From: Halictus rubicundus
Lineage: Eukaryota; Arthropoda; Insecta; Hymenoptera; Halictidae
Direction of reading: 5' to 3'
Assembly (NCBI RefSeq): GCF_050948215.1
Contig: NW_027488580.1
Location: 806,001 to 870,000 of the forward strand
DNA: 64,000 nucleotides
Notes under the pieces: generated by a model
Seen by the model: the letters and a program-made list of their open reading frames with translations, nothing else
Told to the model about the DNA's origin: nothing
Databases searched by the model: none
In this document: positions 22,501 through 38,374 of the stretch, one piece after another
How positions within the stretch are numbered: the stretch's first letter is position 1
Layout of the letters: each line of letters starts with the position of its first letter
Made by a program: the position numbers and the translations under genes

Positions 22501-25500
22501 CTCCTGTCCTCTATCCTATCCAATCCCCTATCTTATCTTCTATCGTCTCCTGTCCTCTATCCTATCCAATCCCCTATCCTATCCTCTATCCCATCCTATC
22601 CTCTATCCTATCCTATCCTGTATCCTATTCTATCCTCTATCCTATCCTATCCTCTATCCTATCCTATCCTCTATCCTATCCTACCCTCAATCCTATCCTA
22701 TCCTATGCTCTATCCTATTCTATACTCTATCCTATCAAATCCTCTATCCTATCCTATTCTCTATCCTATCCTATCTTCTATCCTATCCTATCATCTATCC
22801 TAACCTATCCTCTATCCTATCCTATCCTCTATCCTATCCTATCCTGTATCCTATCCTATCCTCTATCCTATCCTATCCTCTATCCTATCCTATCCTCTAT
22901 AATATCGTATACTCTATCATATCCTATCCTCTTTCCTATAATATCATCTATCCTATCCAATCTCTATCGTCTCCTTTCCTCTATCCTATCCAATCCCCTA
23001 TCCTATCTGCTATCGTCTCCTGTCATCTATCCTATCCAATCCCTTGTCCTATCCTCTATCCTATCCTACCCTCAATCCTATCCTATCCTATGCTCTATCC
23101 TATCCTATGCTCTATCCTATCCTATCCTCTATCCTATCCTATCCTCAATCCTATCCTATCCTCTATCCTCTCCTATCCATTATACTAACCAATCCTCTAT
23201 CCTATCCTCTATCCTATTCTATCCTCTATCCTATCCTATCCTCTATCCTATCCTATCCTCTATACTATCCTATCCTCTATCCTATCCTATCCTCTATCCT
23301 ATCCCATCCTCTATCCTATCCAATCCTCAATCCTATCCTCTATCCTATCCTCTATCCTTTCCTCTATCCTATCCTCTATCCTATCCTATCCTCAACCCTA
23401 TCCTATCCTCATTCCTATCCTATAGTCCATTATATCCTATCCGCTGTCCTATCATATCCTCTATCCTATCCAATCCTCTATCCTATCCTCTATCCTATCC
23501 TCTATCCTATCCTATCCTCTATCCTATCCTATCCTATCCTCTATCCTATCCTATCCTCTATCCTATCCTATCCTCTATCCTATCCTATCCTCTATCCTAT
23601 CCTACCCTCAATCCTATCCTATCCTATGCTCTATCCTATTCTATACTCTATCCTATCCCATCCTCTATCCTATCCTATCCTCTATCCTATCCTATCTTCT
23701 ATCCTATCCTATCATCTATCCTAACCTATCCTCTATCCTATCCTATCCTCTATCCTATCCTATCCTGTATCCTATCCTATCCTCTATCCTATCCTATCCT
23801 CTATCCTGTCCTATCCTCTATAATATCGTATACTCTATCATATCCTATCCTCTTTCCTATAATATCATCTATCCTATCCAATCTCTATCGTCTCCTTTCC
23901 TCTATCCTATCCAATCCCCTATCCTATCTGCTATCGTCTCCTGTCATCTATCCTATCCAATCCCTTATCCTATCCTCTATCCTATCCTACCCTCAATCCT
24001 ATCCTATCCCATGCTCTATCCTATCCTATCCTCCATCCTATCCTATCCTCTATCCTATCCTATCCTCAATCCTATCCTATCCTCTATCCTCTCCTATCCA
24101 TTATACTAACCAATCCTCTATCCTATCCTCTATCCTATCCTATCCTCTATCCTATCCTATCCTCTATCCTATCCTATCCTCTATACTATCCTATCCTCTA
24201 TCCTATCCTATCCTCTATCCTATCCCATCCTCTACCCTATCCAATCCTCTATCCTATCCTCTATCCTATCCTCTATCCTTTCCTCTATCCTATCCTCTAT
24301 CCTATCCTATCCTCAACCCTATCCTATCCTCATACCCATCCTATAGTCCATTATATCCTATCCGCTGTCCTATCATATCCTCTATCCTATCCTATCCTCT
24401 ATCCTATCCTATCCTCTATCCTATCCTATCCTCTATCCTATCCTATCCTCTATCCTATCCTATCCTCTATCCTGTCCTGTCCTCTATAATATCGTATCCT
24501 CTATCATATCCTATCCTCTTTCCTATAATATCATCTATCCTATCCAATCTCTATCGTCTCCTTTCCTCTATCCTATCCAATCCCCTATCTTATCTTCTAT
24601 CGTCTCCTGTCCTCTATCCTATCCAATCCCCTATCTTATCTTCTATCGTCTCCTGTCCTCTATCCTATCCAATCCCCTATCCTATCCTCTATCCCATCCT
24701 ATCCTCTATCCTATCCTATCCTGTATCCTATTCTATCCTCTATCCTATCCTATCCTCTATCCTATCCTATCCTCTATCCTATCCTACCCTCAATCCTATC
24801 CTATCCTATGCTCTATCCTATTCTATACTCTATCCTATCAAATCCTCTATCCTATCCTATTCTCTATCCTATCCTATCTTCTATCCTATCCTATCATCTA
24901 TCCTAACCTATCCTCTATCCTATCCTATCCTCTATCCTATCCCATCCTCTACCCTATCCAATCCTCTATCCTATCCTCTATCCTATCCTCTATCCTTTCC
25001 TCTATCCTATCCTCTATCCTATCCTATCCTCAACCCTATCCTATCCTCATACCCATCCTATAGTCCATTATATCCTATCCGCTGTCCTATCATATCCTCT
25101 ATCCTATCCAATCCTCTATCCTATCCTCTATCCTATCCTATCCTCTATCCTATCCTATCCTATCCTCTATCCTATCCTATCCTCTATCCTATCCTATCCT
25201 CTATCCTATCCTATCCTCTATCCTATCCTATCCTCTATCCTATCCTATCCTCTATCCTATCCTATCCTCTATCCTATCCTATCCTCTATCCTATCCTATC
25301 CTCTATCCTATCCTATCCTCTATCCTATCCTATACTCTATCCTAACCTATCCTCTATCGTATCCTATTCTCTATCCTATCCTATCCTCTATAATATCGTA
25401 TCCTCTATCATATCCTATCCTCTTGCCTATAATATCATCTACCCTATCCTATCCTCTATCCTATCCAATCCCCTACCCTATCCTCTAACCTATCCTATCG

Positions 25501-28500
25501 TCTATCGTCTGCTCTATCCTATCCTATCCTCTATCCTATGCTATCCTCCATCGTCTCCTATCCTCGATCCTATCCAATCCCCTATCCTATCCTCTATCCT
25601 ATCCTATCCTCTATCCTATCCAATCCCCTATCTTATCATCTATCGTCTCCTATCCTCTATCCTATCCAATCCCCTATCCTATCCTCTATCCTATCCTATC
25701 CTCTATCCTATACTGCCCTCAATCCTATTATATCCTATGCTCTATCCTATTCTATACTCTATCCTATCCTATCCTCTATCCTATCCTATCCTCTATCCTA
25801 ACCTATCCTCTATCCTATCCTATCCTCTATCCTATCCTGTCCTGTATCCTATCCTATCCTCTATCCTAACCTATCCTCTATCCTATCCTATCCTCTATCC
25901 TATCCTGTCCTGTATCCTATCCTGTCCTCTATCCTATCCTATCCTCTATCATGTCCTATCCTCTATAATATCGTATCCTCTATCATATCCTATACTCTTC
26001 CCTATAATATCATCTATCCTATCCAATCTCTATCGTCTCCTTTCCTCTATCCTATCCAATCCAATATCCTATCTTCTATCGTCTCCTGTCCTCTATCCTA
26101 TCCAATCCCCTATCCTATCCTCTATCCTATCCTATCCTCTATCCTATCCTACCCTCAATCCTATCCTCTCCTATGCTCTATCCTATTCTATACTCTATCC
26201 TATCCCATCCTCTATCCTATCCTATCCTCTATCCTATCCTATCCTCTATCCTATCCTATCCTCTATCCTATCCTATCCTCTATAATATCGTATCCTCTAT
26301 CATATCCTATCCTCTTGCCTATAATATCATCTACCCTATCCTATCCTCTATCCTATCCAATCCCCTACCCTATCCTCTAACCTATCCTATCCTCTATCGT
26401 CTGCTCTATCCTATCCTATCCTCTATCCTATGCTATCCTCCATCGTCTCCTATCCTCGATCCTATCCAATCCCCTATCCTATCCTCTATCCTATCCTATC
26501 CTCTATCCTATCCAATCCCCTATCTTATCATCTATCGTCTCCTATCCTCTATCCTATCCAATCCCCTATCCTATCCTCTATCCTATCCTATCCTCTATCC
26601 TATCCTATCCTCTATCCTATACTGCCCTCAATCCTATCCTATCCTATGCTCTATCCTATTCTATACTCTATCCTATCCTATCCTCTATCCTATCTTATCC
26701 TCAACCCTATCCTATCCTCATTCCTATCCTATAGTCCATTATATCCTATCCGCTATCCTATCATATCCTCTATCCTATCCAATCCTCTATCCTATCCTCT
26801 ATCCTATCCTCTATCCTATCCTATCCTCTATCCTATCCTATCCTCTATCCTATCCTATCCTCTATCCTAACCTATCCTCTATCCTATCCTATCCTCTATC
26901 CTATCCTATCCTGTATCCTATCCTATCCTCTATCCTATCCTATCCTCTATCCTGTCCTATCCTCTATCATATCCTATCCTCTTTCCTATTATATAATCTA
27001 TCTTATCCAATCTCTATCGTCTCCTTTCCTCCATCCTATCCAATCCCCTATCTTATCTTCTATCGTCTCCTGTCCTCTATGCTATCCAATCCCCTATCCT
27101 ATCCTCTATCCTATCCTATCCTCTATCCTATCCTACCCTCAATCCTATCCTATCCTATGCTCTATCCTATTCTGTACTCTATCCTATCCCATCCTCTATC
27201 CTATCCTATCCTCTATTCTATCCTATCCTCTATCCTGTCCTATCATCTATCCTAACCTATCCTCTATCCTATCCTATCCTCTATCCTATCCTATCCTGTA
27301 TCCTATCCTATCCTCTATCCTATCCTATCCTCTATCCTGTCCTATCCTCTATAATATCGTATACTCTATCATATCCTATCCTCTTTCCTATAATATCATC
27401 TATCCTATACAATCTCTATCGTCTCCTTTCCTCTATCCTATCCAATCCCCTATCCTATCTGCTATCGTCTCCTGTCATCTATCCTATCCAATTCCTTATC
27501 CTATCCTCTATCCTATCCTACCCTCAATCCTATCCTATCCTATGCTCTATCCTATCCTATCCTCTATCCTATCCTATCCTCTATCCTATCCTATCCTCTA
27601 TCCTGTCCTATCCTCTTTAATGTCGTATCCTCTATCCTAACCTATCCTCTATCCTATCCTATCCTCTATCCTATCCTGTCCTGTATCCTATCCTGTCCTC
27701 TATCCTATCCTATCCTCTATCATGTCCTATCCTCTATAATATCGTATCCTCTATCATATCCTATCCTCTTCCCTATAATATCATCTATCCTATCCAATCT
27801 CTATCGTCTCCTTTCCTCTATCCTATCCAATCCCCTATCCTATCTTCTATCGTCTCCTGTCCTCTATCCTATCCAATCCCCTATCCTATCCTCTATCCTA
27901 TCCTATCCTCTATCCTATCCTACCCTCAATCCTATCCTCTCCTATGCTCTATCCTATTCTATACTCTATCCTATCCCATCCTCTATCCTATCCTATCCTC
28001 TATCCTATCCTATCCTCTATCCTATCCTATCCTCTATCCTATCCTATCCTCTATCCTATCCTATCCTCTATCCTAGCCTATCCTCTATCCTATCCTATCC
28101 TCTATCCTATCCTATCCTCAATCCTATCCTATCCTCTATCCTCTCCTATCCTTTATACTAACCAATCCTCTATCCTATCCTCTATCAAATCCTATCCTCT
28201 ATCCTATCCTATCCTCTATCCTATCCTATCCTCTATCCTATCCTATCCTCTATCCTATCCTATCCTCTATCCTATCCTATCCTCTATCCTATCCTATCCT
28301 CTATCCTATCCTATCCTCTATCATATCCTATCCTCTATCCTATCCTATCCTCTATCCTATCCTATCCTCTATCCTATCCTATCCTATCCTCTATCCTATC
28401 CTATCCTCTATCCTATCCTATCCTCTATCCTATCCTATCCTCTATCCTATCCTATCCTCTATCCTATCCTATCCTCTATCATATCCTATCCTCTATCCTA

Positions 28501-31500
28501 TCCTATCCTCTATCCTATCCTATCCTCTATCCTATCCTATCCTATCCTCTATCCTATCCTATCCTCTATCCTATCCTATCCTCTATCCTATCCTATCCTC
28601 TATCCTATCCTATCCTCTATCCTATCCTATCCTCTATCCTATCCTATACTCTATCCTAACCTATCCTCTATCGTATCCTATTCTCTATCCTATCCTATCC
28701 TCTATAATATCGTATCCTCTATCATATCCTATCCTCTTGCCTATAATATCATCTACCCTAGCCTATCCTCTATCCTATCCAATCCCCTACCCTATCCTCT
28801 ATCCTATCCTATCCTCTATCGTCTGCTCTATCCTATCCTATCCTCTATCCTATGCTATCCTCCATCGTCTCCTATCCTCGATCCTATCCAATCCCCTATC
28901 CTATCCTCTATCCTATCCTATCCACTATCCTATCCAATCCCCTATCTTATCATCTATCGTCTCCTGTCCTCTATCCTATCCAATCCCCTATCCTATCCTC
29001 TATCCTATCCTATCCTCTATCCTATACTGCCCTCAATCCTATCCTATCCTATGCTCTATCCTATTCTATACTCTATCCTATCCTATCCTCTATCCTATCC
29101 TATCCTCTATCCTAACCTATCCTCTATCCTATCCTATCCTCTATCCTATCCTGTCCTGTATCCTATCCTATCCTCTATCCTAACCTATCCTCTATCCTAT
29201 CCTATCCTCTATCCTATCCTGTCCTGTATCCTATCCTGTCCTCTATCCTATCCTATCCTCTATCATGTCCTATCCTCTATAATATCGTATCCTCTATCAT
29301 ATCCTATCCTCTTCCCTATAATATCATCTATCCTATCCAATCTCTATCGTCTCCTTTCCTCTATCCTATCCAATCCAATATCCTATCTTCTATCGTCTCC
29401 TGTCCTCTATCCTATCCAATCCCCTATCCTATCCTCTATCCTATCCTATCCTCTATCCTATCCTACCCTCAATCCTATCCTCTCCTATGCTCTATCCTAT
29501 TCTATACTCTATCCTATCCCATCCTCTATCCTATCCTATCCTCTATCCTATCCTATCCTCTATCCTATCCTATCCTCTATCCTATCCTATCCTCTATCCT
29601 ATCCTATCCTCAATCCTATCCTATCCTCTATCCTATCCTATCCTCTATCCTGTCCTATCCTCTATAATATCGTATCCTCTATCATATCCTATCCTCTTTC
29701 CTATAATATCATCTATCCTATCCAATCTCTATCGTCTCCTTTCCTCTATCCTATCCAATCCCATATCCTATCTTCTATCGTCTCGTGTCCTCTATCCTAT
29801 CCAATCCCCTATCCTATCCTCTATCCTATCCTATCCTATATCCTATCCTACCCTCAATCCTATCCTCTCCTATGCTCTATCCTATTCTATACTCTATCCT
29901 ATCCCATCCTCTATCCTATCCTATCCTCTATCCTATCCTATCCTCTATCCTATCCTATCCTCTATCCTATCCTATCCTCTATCCTATCCTATCCTCTATC
30001 CTATCCTATCCTCTATCCTAGCCTATCCTCCATCCTATCCTATCCTCTATCCTATCCTATCCTCAATCCTATCCTATCCTCTATCCTATCCTATCCTCTA
30101 TCCTATCCTATCCTATCCTCTATCCTATCCTATCCTCTATCCTATCCTATCCTCTATCCTATCCTATCCTCTATCCTATCTTATCCTCTATCCTATCCTA
30201 TCCTCTATCATATCCTATCCTCTATCCTATCCTATCCTCTATCCTATCCTATCCTCTATCCTATCCTATCCTATCCTCTATCCTATCCTATCCTCTATCC
30301 TATCCTATCCTCTATCCTATCCTATCCTCTATCCTATCCTATCCTCTATCCTATCCTATACTCTATCCTAACATATCCTCTATCGTATCCTATCCTCTAT
30401 CATATCCTATCCTCTTGCCTATAATATCATCTACCCTATCCTATCCTCTATCCTATCCAATCCCCTACCCTATCCTCTATCCTATCCTATCCTCTATCGT
30501 CTGCTCTATCCTATCCTATCCTCTATCCTATGCTATCCTCCATCGTCTCCTATCCTCGATCCTATCCAATCCCCTATCCTATCCTCTATCCTATCCTATC
30601 CTCTATCCTATCCTGTCCTGTATCCTATCCTATCCTCTATCCTATCCTATCCTCTATCATGTCCTATCCTCTATAATATCGTATCCTCTATCATATCCTA
30701 TCCTCTTCCCTATAATATCATCTATCCTATCCAATCTCTATCGTCTCCTTTCCTCTATCCTATCCAATCCCCTATCCTATCTTCTATCGTCTCCTGTCCT
30801 CTATCCTATCCAATCCCCTATCCTATCCTCTATCCTATCCTATCCTCTATCCTATCCTACCCTCAATCCTATCCTCTCCTATGCTCTATCCTATTCTATA
30901 CTCTATCCTATCCCATCCTCTATCCTATCCTATCCTATCCTCTATCCTATCCTATCCTCTATCCTATCCTATCCTCCATCCTAACCTATCCTCTATCCTA
31001 GCCTATCCTCTATCCTATCCTATCCTCTATCCTATCCTATCCTCAATCCTATCCTATCCTCTATCCTCTCCTATCCTTTATACTAACCAATCCTCTATCC
31101 TATCCTCTATCCTATCCTATCCTCTATCCTATCCTATCCTCTATCCTATCCTATCCTCTATCCTATCCTATCCTCTATCCTCTCCTATCCTCTATACTAT
31201 CCTATCCTCTATCCTATCCTATTCTATCCTCTATCCTAACCTATCCTCTATCTTATCCTATCCTCTATCCTATCCTATCCTCTATCCTATCCTATCCTCA
31301 ATCCTATCCTATCCTCTATCCTACCCTATCCTCTATCCTGTCCTATCCTCTATAATATCGTATCCTCTATCATATCCTATCCTCTTTCCTATAATATTAT
31401 CTATCCTATCCAATCTCTATCGTCTCCTTTCCTCTATCCTATCTTCTATCGTCTCCTGTAATCTATCCTATCCAATCCCCTATCCTATCCTCTATCCTAT

Positions 31501-34020
31501 CCTATCCTCTATCCTATCCTATCCTCTATCCTGTCCTATCCTGTATCCTATCCTATCCTCTATCCTATCCTATCCTCTATCCTGTCCTATCCTCTATAAT
31601 ATCCTATCCTCTATCCTATCCTATCCTGAAACCTATCCTATCCTCATTCCTATCCTATACTCCATTATATCCTATCCGCTATCCTATCATATCCTCTATC
31701 CTATCCAATCCTCTATCCTATCCTATCCTCTATCCTATCCTATCCTCTATCCTATCCTATCCTCTATCCTATCCTATCCTCTATCCTATCCTATCCTCTA
31801 TCCTATCATATCCTCTATCCTATCCTATCCTATCCTCTATCCTATCCTATCCTCTATCCTGTCCTATCCTCTATAATATCGTATCCTCTATCCTATCCTA
31901 TCCTCTATCCTATCCTATCCTCTATCCTATCCTATCCTCAATCCTATCCTATCCTCTATCCTCTCCTATCCTTTATACTAACCAATCCTCTATCCTATCC
32001 TCTATCCTATCCTATCCTCTATCCTATCCTATCCTCTATCCTATCCTATCCTCTATCCTATCCTATCCTCTATCCTATCCTATCCTCTATCCTATCCTAT
32101 CCTCTATCCTATCATATCCTCTATCCTATCCTATCCTATCCTCTATCCTATCCTATCCTCTATCCTGTCCTATCCTCTATAATATCGTATCCTCTATCCT
32201 ATCCTATCCTCTATCCTATCCTATCCTCTATCCTATCCTATCCTCAATCCTATCCTATCCTCTATCCTCTCCTATCCTTTATACTAACCAATCCTCTATC
32301 CTATCCTCTATCCTATCCTATCCTCTATCCTAACCTATCCTCTGTCTTATCCTATCCTCTATCCTATCCTATCCTGAAACCTATCCTATCCTCATTCCTA
32401 TCCTATACTCCATTATATCCTATCCGCTATCCTATCATATCCTCTATCCTATCCAATCCTCTATCCTATCCTATCCTCTATCCTATCCTATCCTCTATCC
32501 TATCCTATCCTCTATCCTATCCTATCCTCTATCCTATCCTATCCTCTATCCTATCATATCCTCTATCCTATCCTATCCTATCCTCTATCCTATCCTATCC
32601 TCTATCCTATCCTATCCTCTATCCTATCCTATCCTGTATCCTGTCCTATCCTCTATAATATCGTATCCTCTATCCTATCCTATCCTCTATCCTATCCTAT
32701 CCTCTATCCTATCCTATCCTCTATCCTATCCTATCCTCAATCCTATCCTATCCTCTATCCTCTCCTATCCTTTATACTAACCAATCCTCTATCCTATCCT
32801 CTATCCTATCCTATCCTCTATCCTAACCTATCCTCAGTCTTATCCTATCCTCTATCCTATCCTATCCTGAAACCTATCCTATCCTCATTCCTATCCTATA
32901 CTCCATTATATCCTATCCGCTATCCTATCATATCCTCTATCCTATCCAATCCTCTATCCTATCCTATCCTGAAACCTATCCTATCCTCATTCCTATCCTA
33001 TACTCCATTATATCCTATCCGCTATCCTATCATATCCTCTATCCTATCCAATCCTCTATCCTATCCTATCCTCTATCCTATCCTATCCTCTATCCTATCC
33101 TATCCTCTATCCTATCCTATCCTCTATCCTATCCTATCCTCTATCCTATCATATCCTCTATCCTATCCTATCCTATCCTCTATCCTATCCTATCCTCTAT
33201 CCTATCCTATCCTCTATCCTATCCTATCCTCTATCCTGTCCTATCCTCTATCCTATCCTATCCTCTATCCTATCCTATCCTCTATCCTATCCTATCCTCA
33301 ATCCTATCCTATCCTCTATCCTCTCCTATCCTTTATACTAACCAATCCTCTATCCTATCCTCTATCCTATCCTATCCTCTATCCTAACCTATCCTCTGTC
33401 TTATCCTATCCTCTATCCTATCCTATCCTGAAACCTATCCTATCCTCATTCCTATCCTATACTCCATTATATCCTATCCGCTATCCTATCATATCCTCTA
33501 TCCTATCCAATCCTCTATCCTATCCTATCCTCTATCCTATCCTATCCTCTATCCTATCCTATCCTCTATCCTGTCCTATCCTCTATAATATCGTATCCTC
33601 TATCCTATCCTATCCTCTATCCTATCCTATCCTCTATCCTATCCTATCCTCAATCCTATCCTATCCTCTATCCTCTCCTATCCTTTATACTAACCAATCC
33701 TCTATCCTATCCTCTATCCTATCCTATCCTCAACCCTATCCTATCCTCTATCCTATCCTATCCTCTATCCTATCCTATCCTCTATCCTATCCTATCCTCT
33801 ATCCTCTCCTATCCTCTATCCTATCCTATCCTCTATCCTATGCTATCCTCTATCCTATCCTATCCTCTATCCTATACTATCCGCTATCCTATCCTATTCT
33901 CTATCCTATCCTCTCCTGAACCCTATCCTATCCTCATTCCTAACCTATACTCCAGTATATCCTATCCGCTATCCTATCATATCCTCTATCCTATCCAATC
34001 CTCTATCCTATCCTCTATCC

Positions 34021-37000
34021 TATCCTATCCTCAACCCTATCCTATCCTCATTCCTATCCTATAGTCCATTATATCCTATCCGCTATCCTATCCTCTATCC
34101 TATCCTCTATCCTATCCTCTATCCTATCCTATCCTCTATCCTATCCTATCCTCTATCCTATCCTATCCTCTATCATATCCTATCCTCTATCCTATCCTAT
34201 CCTCTATCCTATCCTATCATCCATCCTATCCTATCCTATCCTATCCTCTATCCTATCCTATCCTATCCTGTATCCTATCCTATCCTCTATCCTATCCTAT
34301 CCTCTATCCTATCCTATCCTCTATCCTATCCTATCCTCTATCCTATCCTATACTCTATCCTAACCTATCCTCTATCGTATCCTATTCTCTATCCTATCCT
34401 ATCCTCTATAATATCGTATACTCTATCATATCCTATCCTCTTGCCTATAATATCACCTACCCTATCCTATCCTCTATCCTATCCAATCCCCTACCCTATC
34501 CTCTATCCTATCCTATCCTCTATCGTCTGCTCTATCCTATCCTATCCTCTATCCTATGCTATCCTCCATCGTCTCCTATCCTCGATCCTATCCAATCCCC
34601 TATCCTACCCTCTATCCTATCCAATCCCCTATCTTATCATCTATCGTCTCCTGACCTCTATCCTATCCAGTCCCCTATCCTATCCTCTATCCTATCCTAT
34701 CCTCTATCCTATACTGCCCTCAATCCTATCCTATCCTATGCTCTATCCTATTCTATACTCTATCCCATCCTATCCTCTATCCTATCTTATCCTCTATCCT
34801 ATCCTATCCTCTATCCTAACCTATCCTCTATCCTATCCTATCCTCTTTCCTATCGTATCCTCTATCCTATCCTATCCTCTATCCTAACCTATCCTCTATC
34901 CTATCCTATCCTCTATCCTATCCTATCCTCAACGCTATCCTATCCTCATTCCTATCCTATACTCCATTATATCCATTCCGCTATCCTATCATATCCTCTA
35001 TCCTATAATATCCTCTATCATATCCAATCTCTATCGTCTCCTTTCCTCTATCCTATCCAATCCCCTATCTTATCTTCTATCGTCTCCTGTCCTCTATCGT
35101 CTCCTGTCCTCTATCCTATCCAATCCCCTATCCTATCCTCTATCCTATCCTATCCTCTATCCTATACTGCCCTCAATCCTATCCTATCCTATGCTCTATC
35201 CTATTCTATACTATATCCTATCCTATCCTCTATCCTATCCTATCCTCTATCCTAACCTATCCTCTATCCTAACCTATCCTCTATCTTATCCTATCCTCTA
35301 TCCTATCCTATCCTGAACCCTATCCTATCCTCTATCCTATCCTATCCTCTATCCTATCCTATCCTCTATCCTAGCCTATCCTCTATCCTATCCTGTCCTC
35401 TATCGTATCCTATCCTCAATCCTATCCTATCCTCTATCCTATCCTATCCTCTATCCTGTCCTATCCTCTATAATATCGTATCCTCTATCATATCCTATCC
35501 TCTTTCCTATAATATCATCTATCCTATCCAATCTCTATCGTCTCCTTTCCTCTATCCTATCCAATCCCCTATCCTATCTTCTATCGTCTCCTGTCCTCTA
35601 TCCTATCCAATCCCCTATCCTATCCTCTATCCTATCCTATCCTCTATCCTATCCTATCCTCTATCCTGTCCTATCCTCTTTAATGTCGTATCCTCTATCA
35701 TATCCTATCCTCTTTCCTATTATATCATCTATCCTATCCAATCTCTATCGTCTCCTTTCCTCTATCCTATCCAATCCCCTATCTTATCTTCTATCGTCTC
35801 CTGTAATATATCCTATCCAATCCCCTATCCTGTCCTCTATCCTATCCTATCCTCTATCCTATCCTACCCTCAATCCTATCCTATCCTATGCTCTATCCTA
35901 TTCTATAATCTATCCTATCCCATCCTCTATCCTATCCTATCCTCTATCCTATCCTATCATCTATCCTATTCTATCCTCTATCCTAACCTATCCTCTATCC
36001 TATCCTATCCTGTATCCTATCCTATCCTCTATCCTATCCTATCCTCTATCCTGTCCTATCCTCTATAATATCGTATCCTCTATCCTATCCTATCCTCTAT
36101 CCTATCCTATCCTCAACCCTATCCTATCCTCATTCCTATCCTATAGTCCATTATATCCTATCCGCTATCCTATCCTCTATCCTATCCTCTATCCTATCCT
36201 CTATCCTATCCTATCCTCTATCCTATCCTATCCTCTATCCTATCCTATCCTCTATCATATCCTATCCTCTATCCTATCCTATCCTCTATCCTATCCTATC
36301 ATCCATCCTATCCTATCCTATCCTATCCTCTATCCTATCCTATCCTATCCTGTATCCTATCCTATCCTCTATCCTATCCTATCCTCTATCCTATCCTATC
36401 CTCTATCCTATCCTATCCTCTATCCTATCCTATACTCTATCCTAACCTATCCTCTATCGTATCCTATTCTCTATCCTATCCTATCCTCTATAATATCGTA
36501 TACTCTATCATATCCTATCCTCTTGCCTATAATATCACCTACCCTATCCTATCCTCTATCCTATCCAATCCCCTACCCTATCCTCTATCCTATCCTATCC
36601 TCTATCGTCTGCTCTATCCTATCCTATCCTCTATCCTATGCTATCCTCCATCGTCTCCTATCCTCGATCCTATCCAATCCCCTATCCTACCCTCTATCCT
36701 ATCCAATCCCCTATCTTATCATCTATCGTCTCCTGACCTCTATCCTATCCAGTCCCCTATCCTATCCTCTATCCTATCCTATCCTCTATCCTATACTGCC
36801 CTCAATCCTATCCTATCCTATGCTCTATCCTATTCTATACTCTATCCCATCCTATCCTCTATCCTATCTTATCCTCTATCCTATCCTATCCTCTATCCTA
36901 ACCTATCCTCTATCCTATCCTATCCTCTTTCCTATCGTATCCTCTATCCTATCCTATCCTCTATCCTAACCTATCCTCTATCCTATCCTATCCTCTATCC

Positions 37001-38185
37001 TATCCTATCCTCAACGCTATCCTATCCTCATTCCTATCCTATACTCCATTATATCCATTCCGCTATCCTATCATATCCTCTATCCTATAATATCCTCTAT
37101 CATATCCAATCTCTATCGTCTCCTTTCCTCTATCCTATCCAATCCCCTATCTTATCTTCTATCGTCTCCTGTCCTCTATCGTCTCCTGTCCTCTATCCTA
37201 TCCAATCCCCTATCCTATCCTCTATCCTATCCTATCCTCTATCCTATACTGCCCTCAATCCTATCCTATCCTATGCTCTATCCTATTCTATACTATATCC
37301 TATCCTATCCTCTATCCTATCCTATCCTCTATCCTAACCTATCCTCTATCCTAACCTATCCTCTATCTTATCCTATCCTCTATCCTATCCTATCCTGAAC
37401 CCTATCCTATCCTCTATCCTATCCTATCCTCTATCCTATCCTATCCTCTATCCTAGCCTATCCTCTATCCTATCCTGTCCTCTATCGTATCCTATCCTCA
37501 ATCCTATCCTATCCTCTATCCTATCCTATCCTCTATCCTGTCCTATCCTCTATAATATCGTATCCTCTATCATATCCTATCCTCTTTCCTATAATATCAT
37601 CTATCCTATCCAATCTCTATCGTCTCCTTTCCTCTATCCTATCCAATCCCCTATCCTATCTTCTATCGTCTCCTGTCCTCTATCCTATCCAATCCCCTAT
37701 CCTATCCTCTATCCTATCCTATCCTCTATCCTATCCTATCCTCTATCCTGTCCTATCCTCTTTAATGTCGTATCCTCTATCATATCCTATCCTCTTTCCT
37801 ATTATATCATCTATCCTATCCAATCTCTATCGTCTCCTTTCCTCTATCCTATCCAATCCCCTATCTTATCTTCTATCGTCTCCTGTAATATATCCTATCC
37901 AATCCCCTATCCTGTCCTCTATCCTATCCTATCCTCTATCCTATCCTACCCTCAATCCTATCCTATCCTATGCTCTATCCTATTCTATAATCTATCCTAT
38001 CCCATCCTCTATCCTATCCTATCCTCTATCCTATCCTATCATCTATCCTATTCTATCCTCTATCCTAACCTATCCTCTATCCTATCCTATCCTGTATCCT
38101 ATCCTATCCTCTATCCTATCCTATCCTCTATCCTGTCCTATCCTCTATAATATCGTATCCTCTATCCTATCCTATCCTCTATCCT
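34021..38185 (+). repeat. 2,082-bp tandem duplication
   Basis: 34021-36102 and 36103-38185 match at a constant 2,082-bp offset: CCGCTATCC at 34080/36162, TTGCCTATAATATCACC at 34441/36523, CAACGC at 34930/37012, and the ATCCATTCCG variant in both. The homologous place in the right segmental copy (about 52207-54270) has a single copy, so the doubling came after, or was lost after, the larger duplication. Confidence 0.8.
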
Positions 38186-38355
38186 ATCCTATCCTCAAAC
38201 CTATCCTATCCTCTATCCTCTCCTATCCTTTATACTAACCAATCCTCTATCCTATCCTCTATCCTATCCTATCCTCTATCCTATCTTATCCTCTATCCTA
38301 ACCTATCCTCTATCCTCTCCTATCCTCTATCCTATCCTATCCTCAACGCTATCCT

Positions 38356-38374
38356 ATCCTCTATCCTATCCTAT
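38356..38374 (+). repeat. Empty-site paralogue of the copy 2 insertion
   Basis: ATCCTCTATCCTATCCTAT is found here in the same context as left of copy 2 (TCCTCAACGCTATCCTATCC before it), followed by CCCCTATCCTAACC. A closer match to the right flank is 39068-39086, followed by CCTCTATCCTAACC exactly as after copy 2. Confidence 0.7.
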
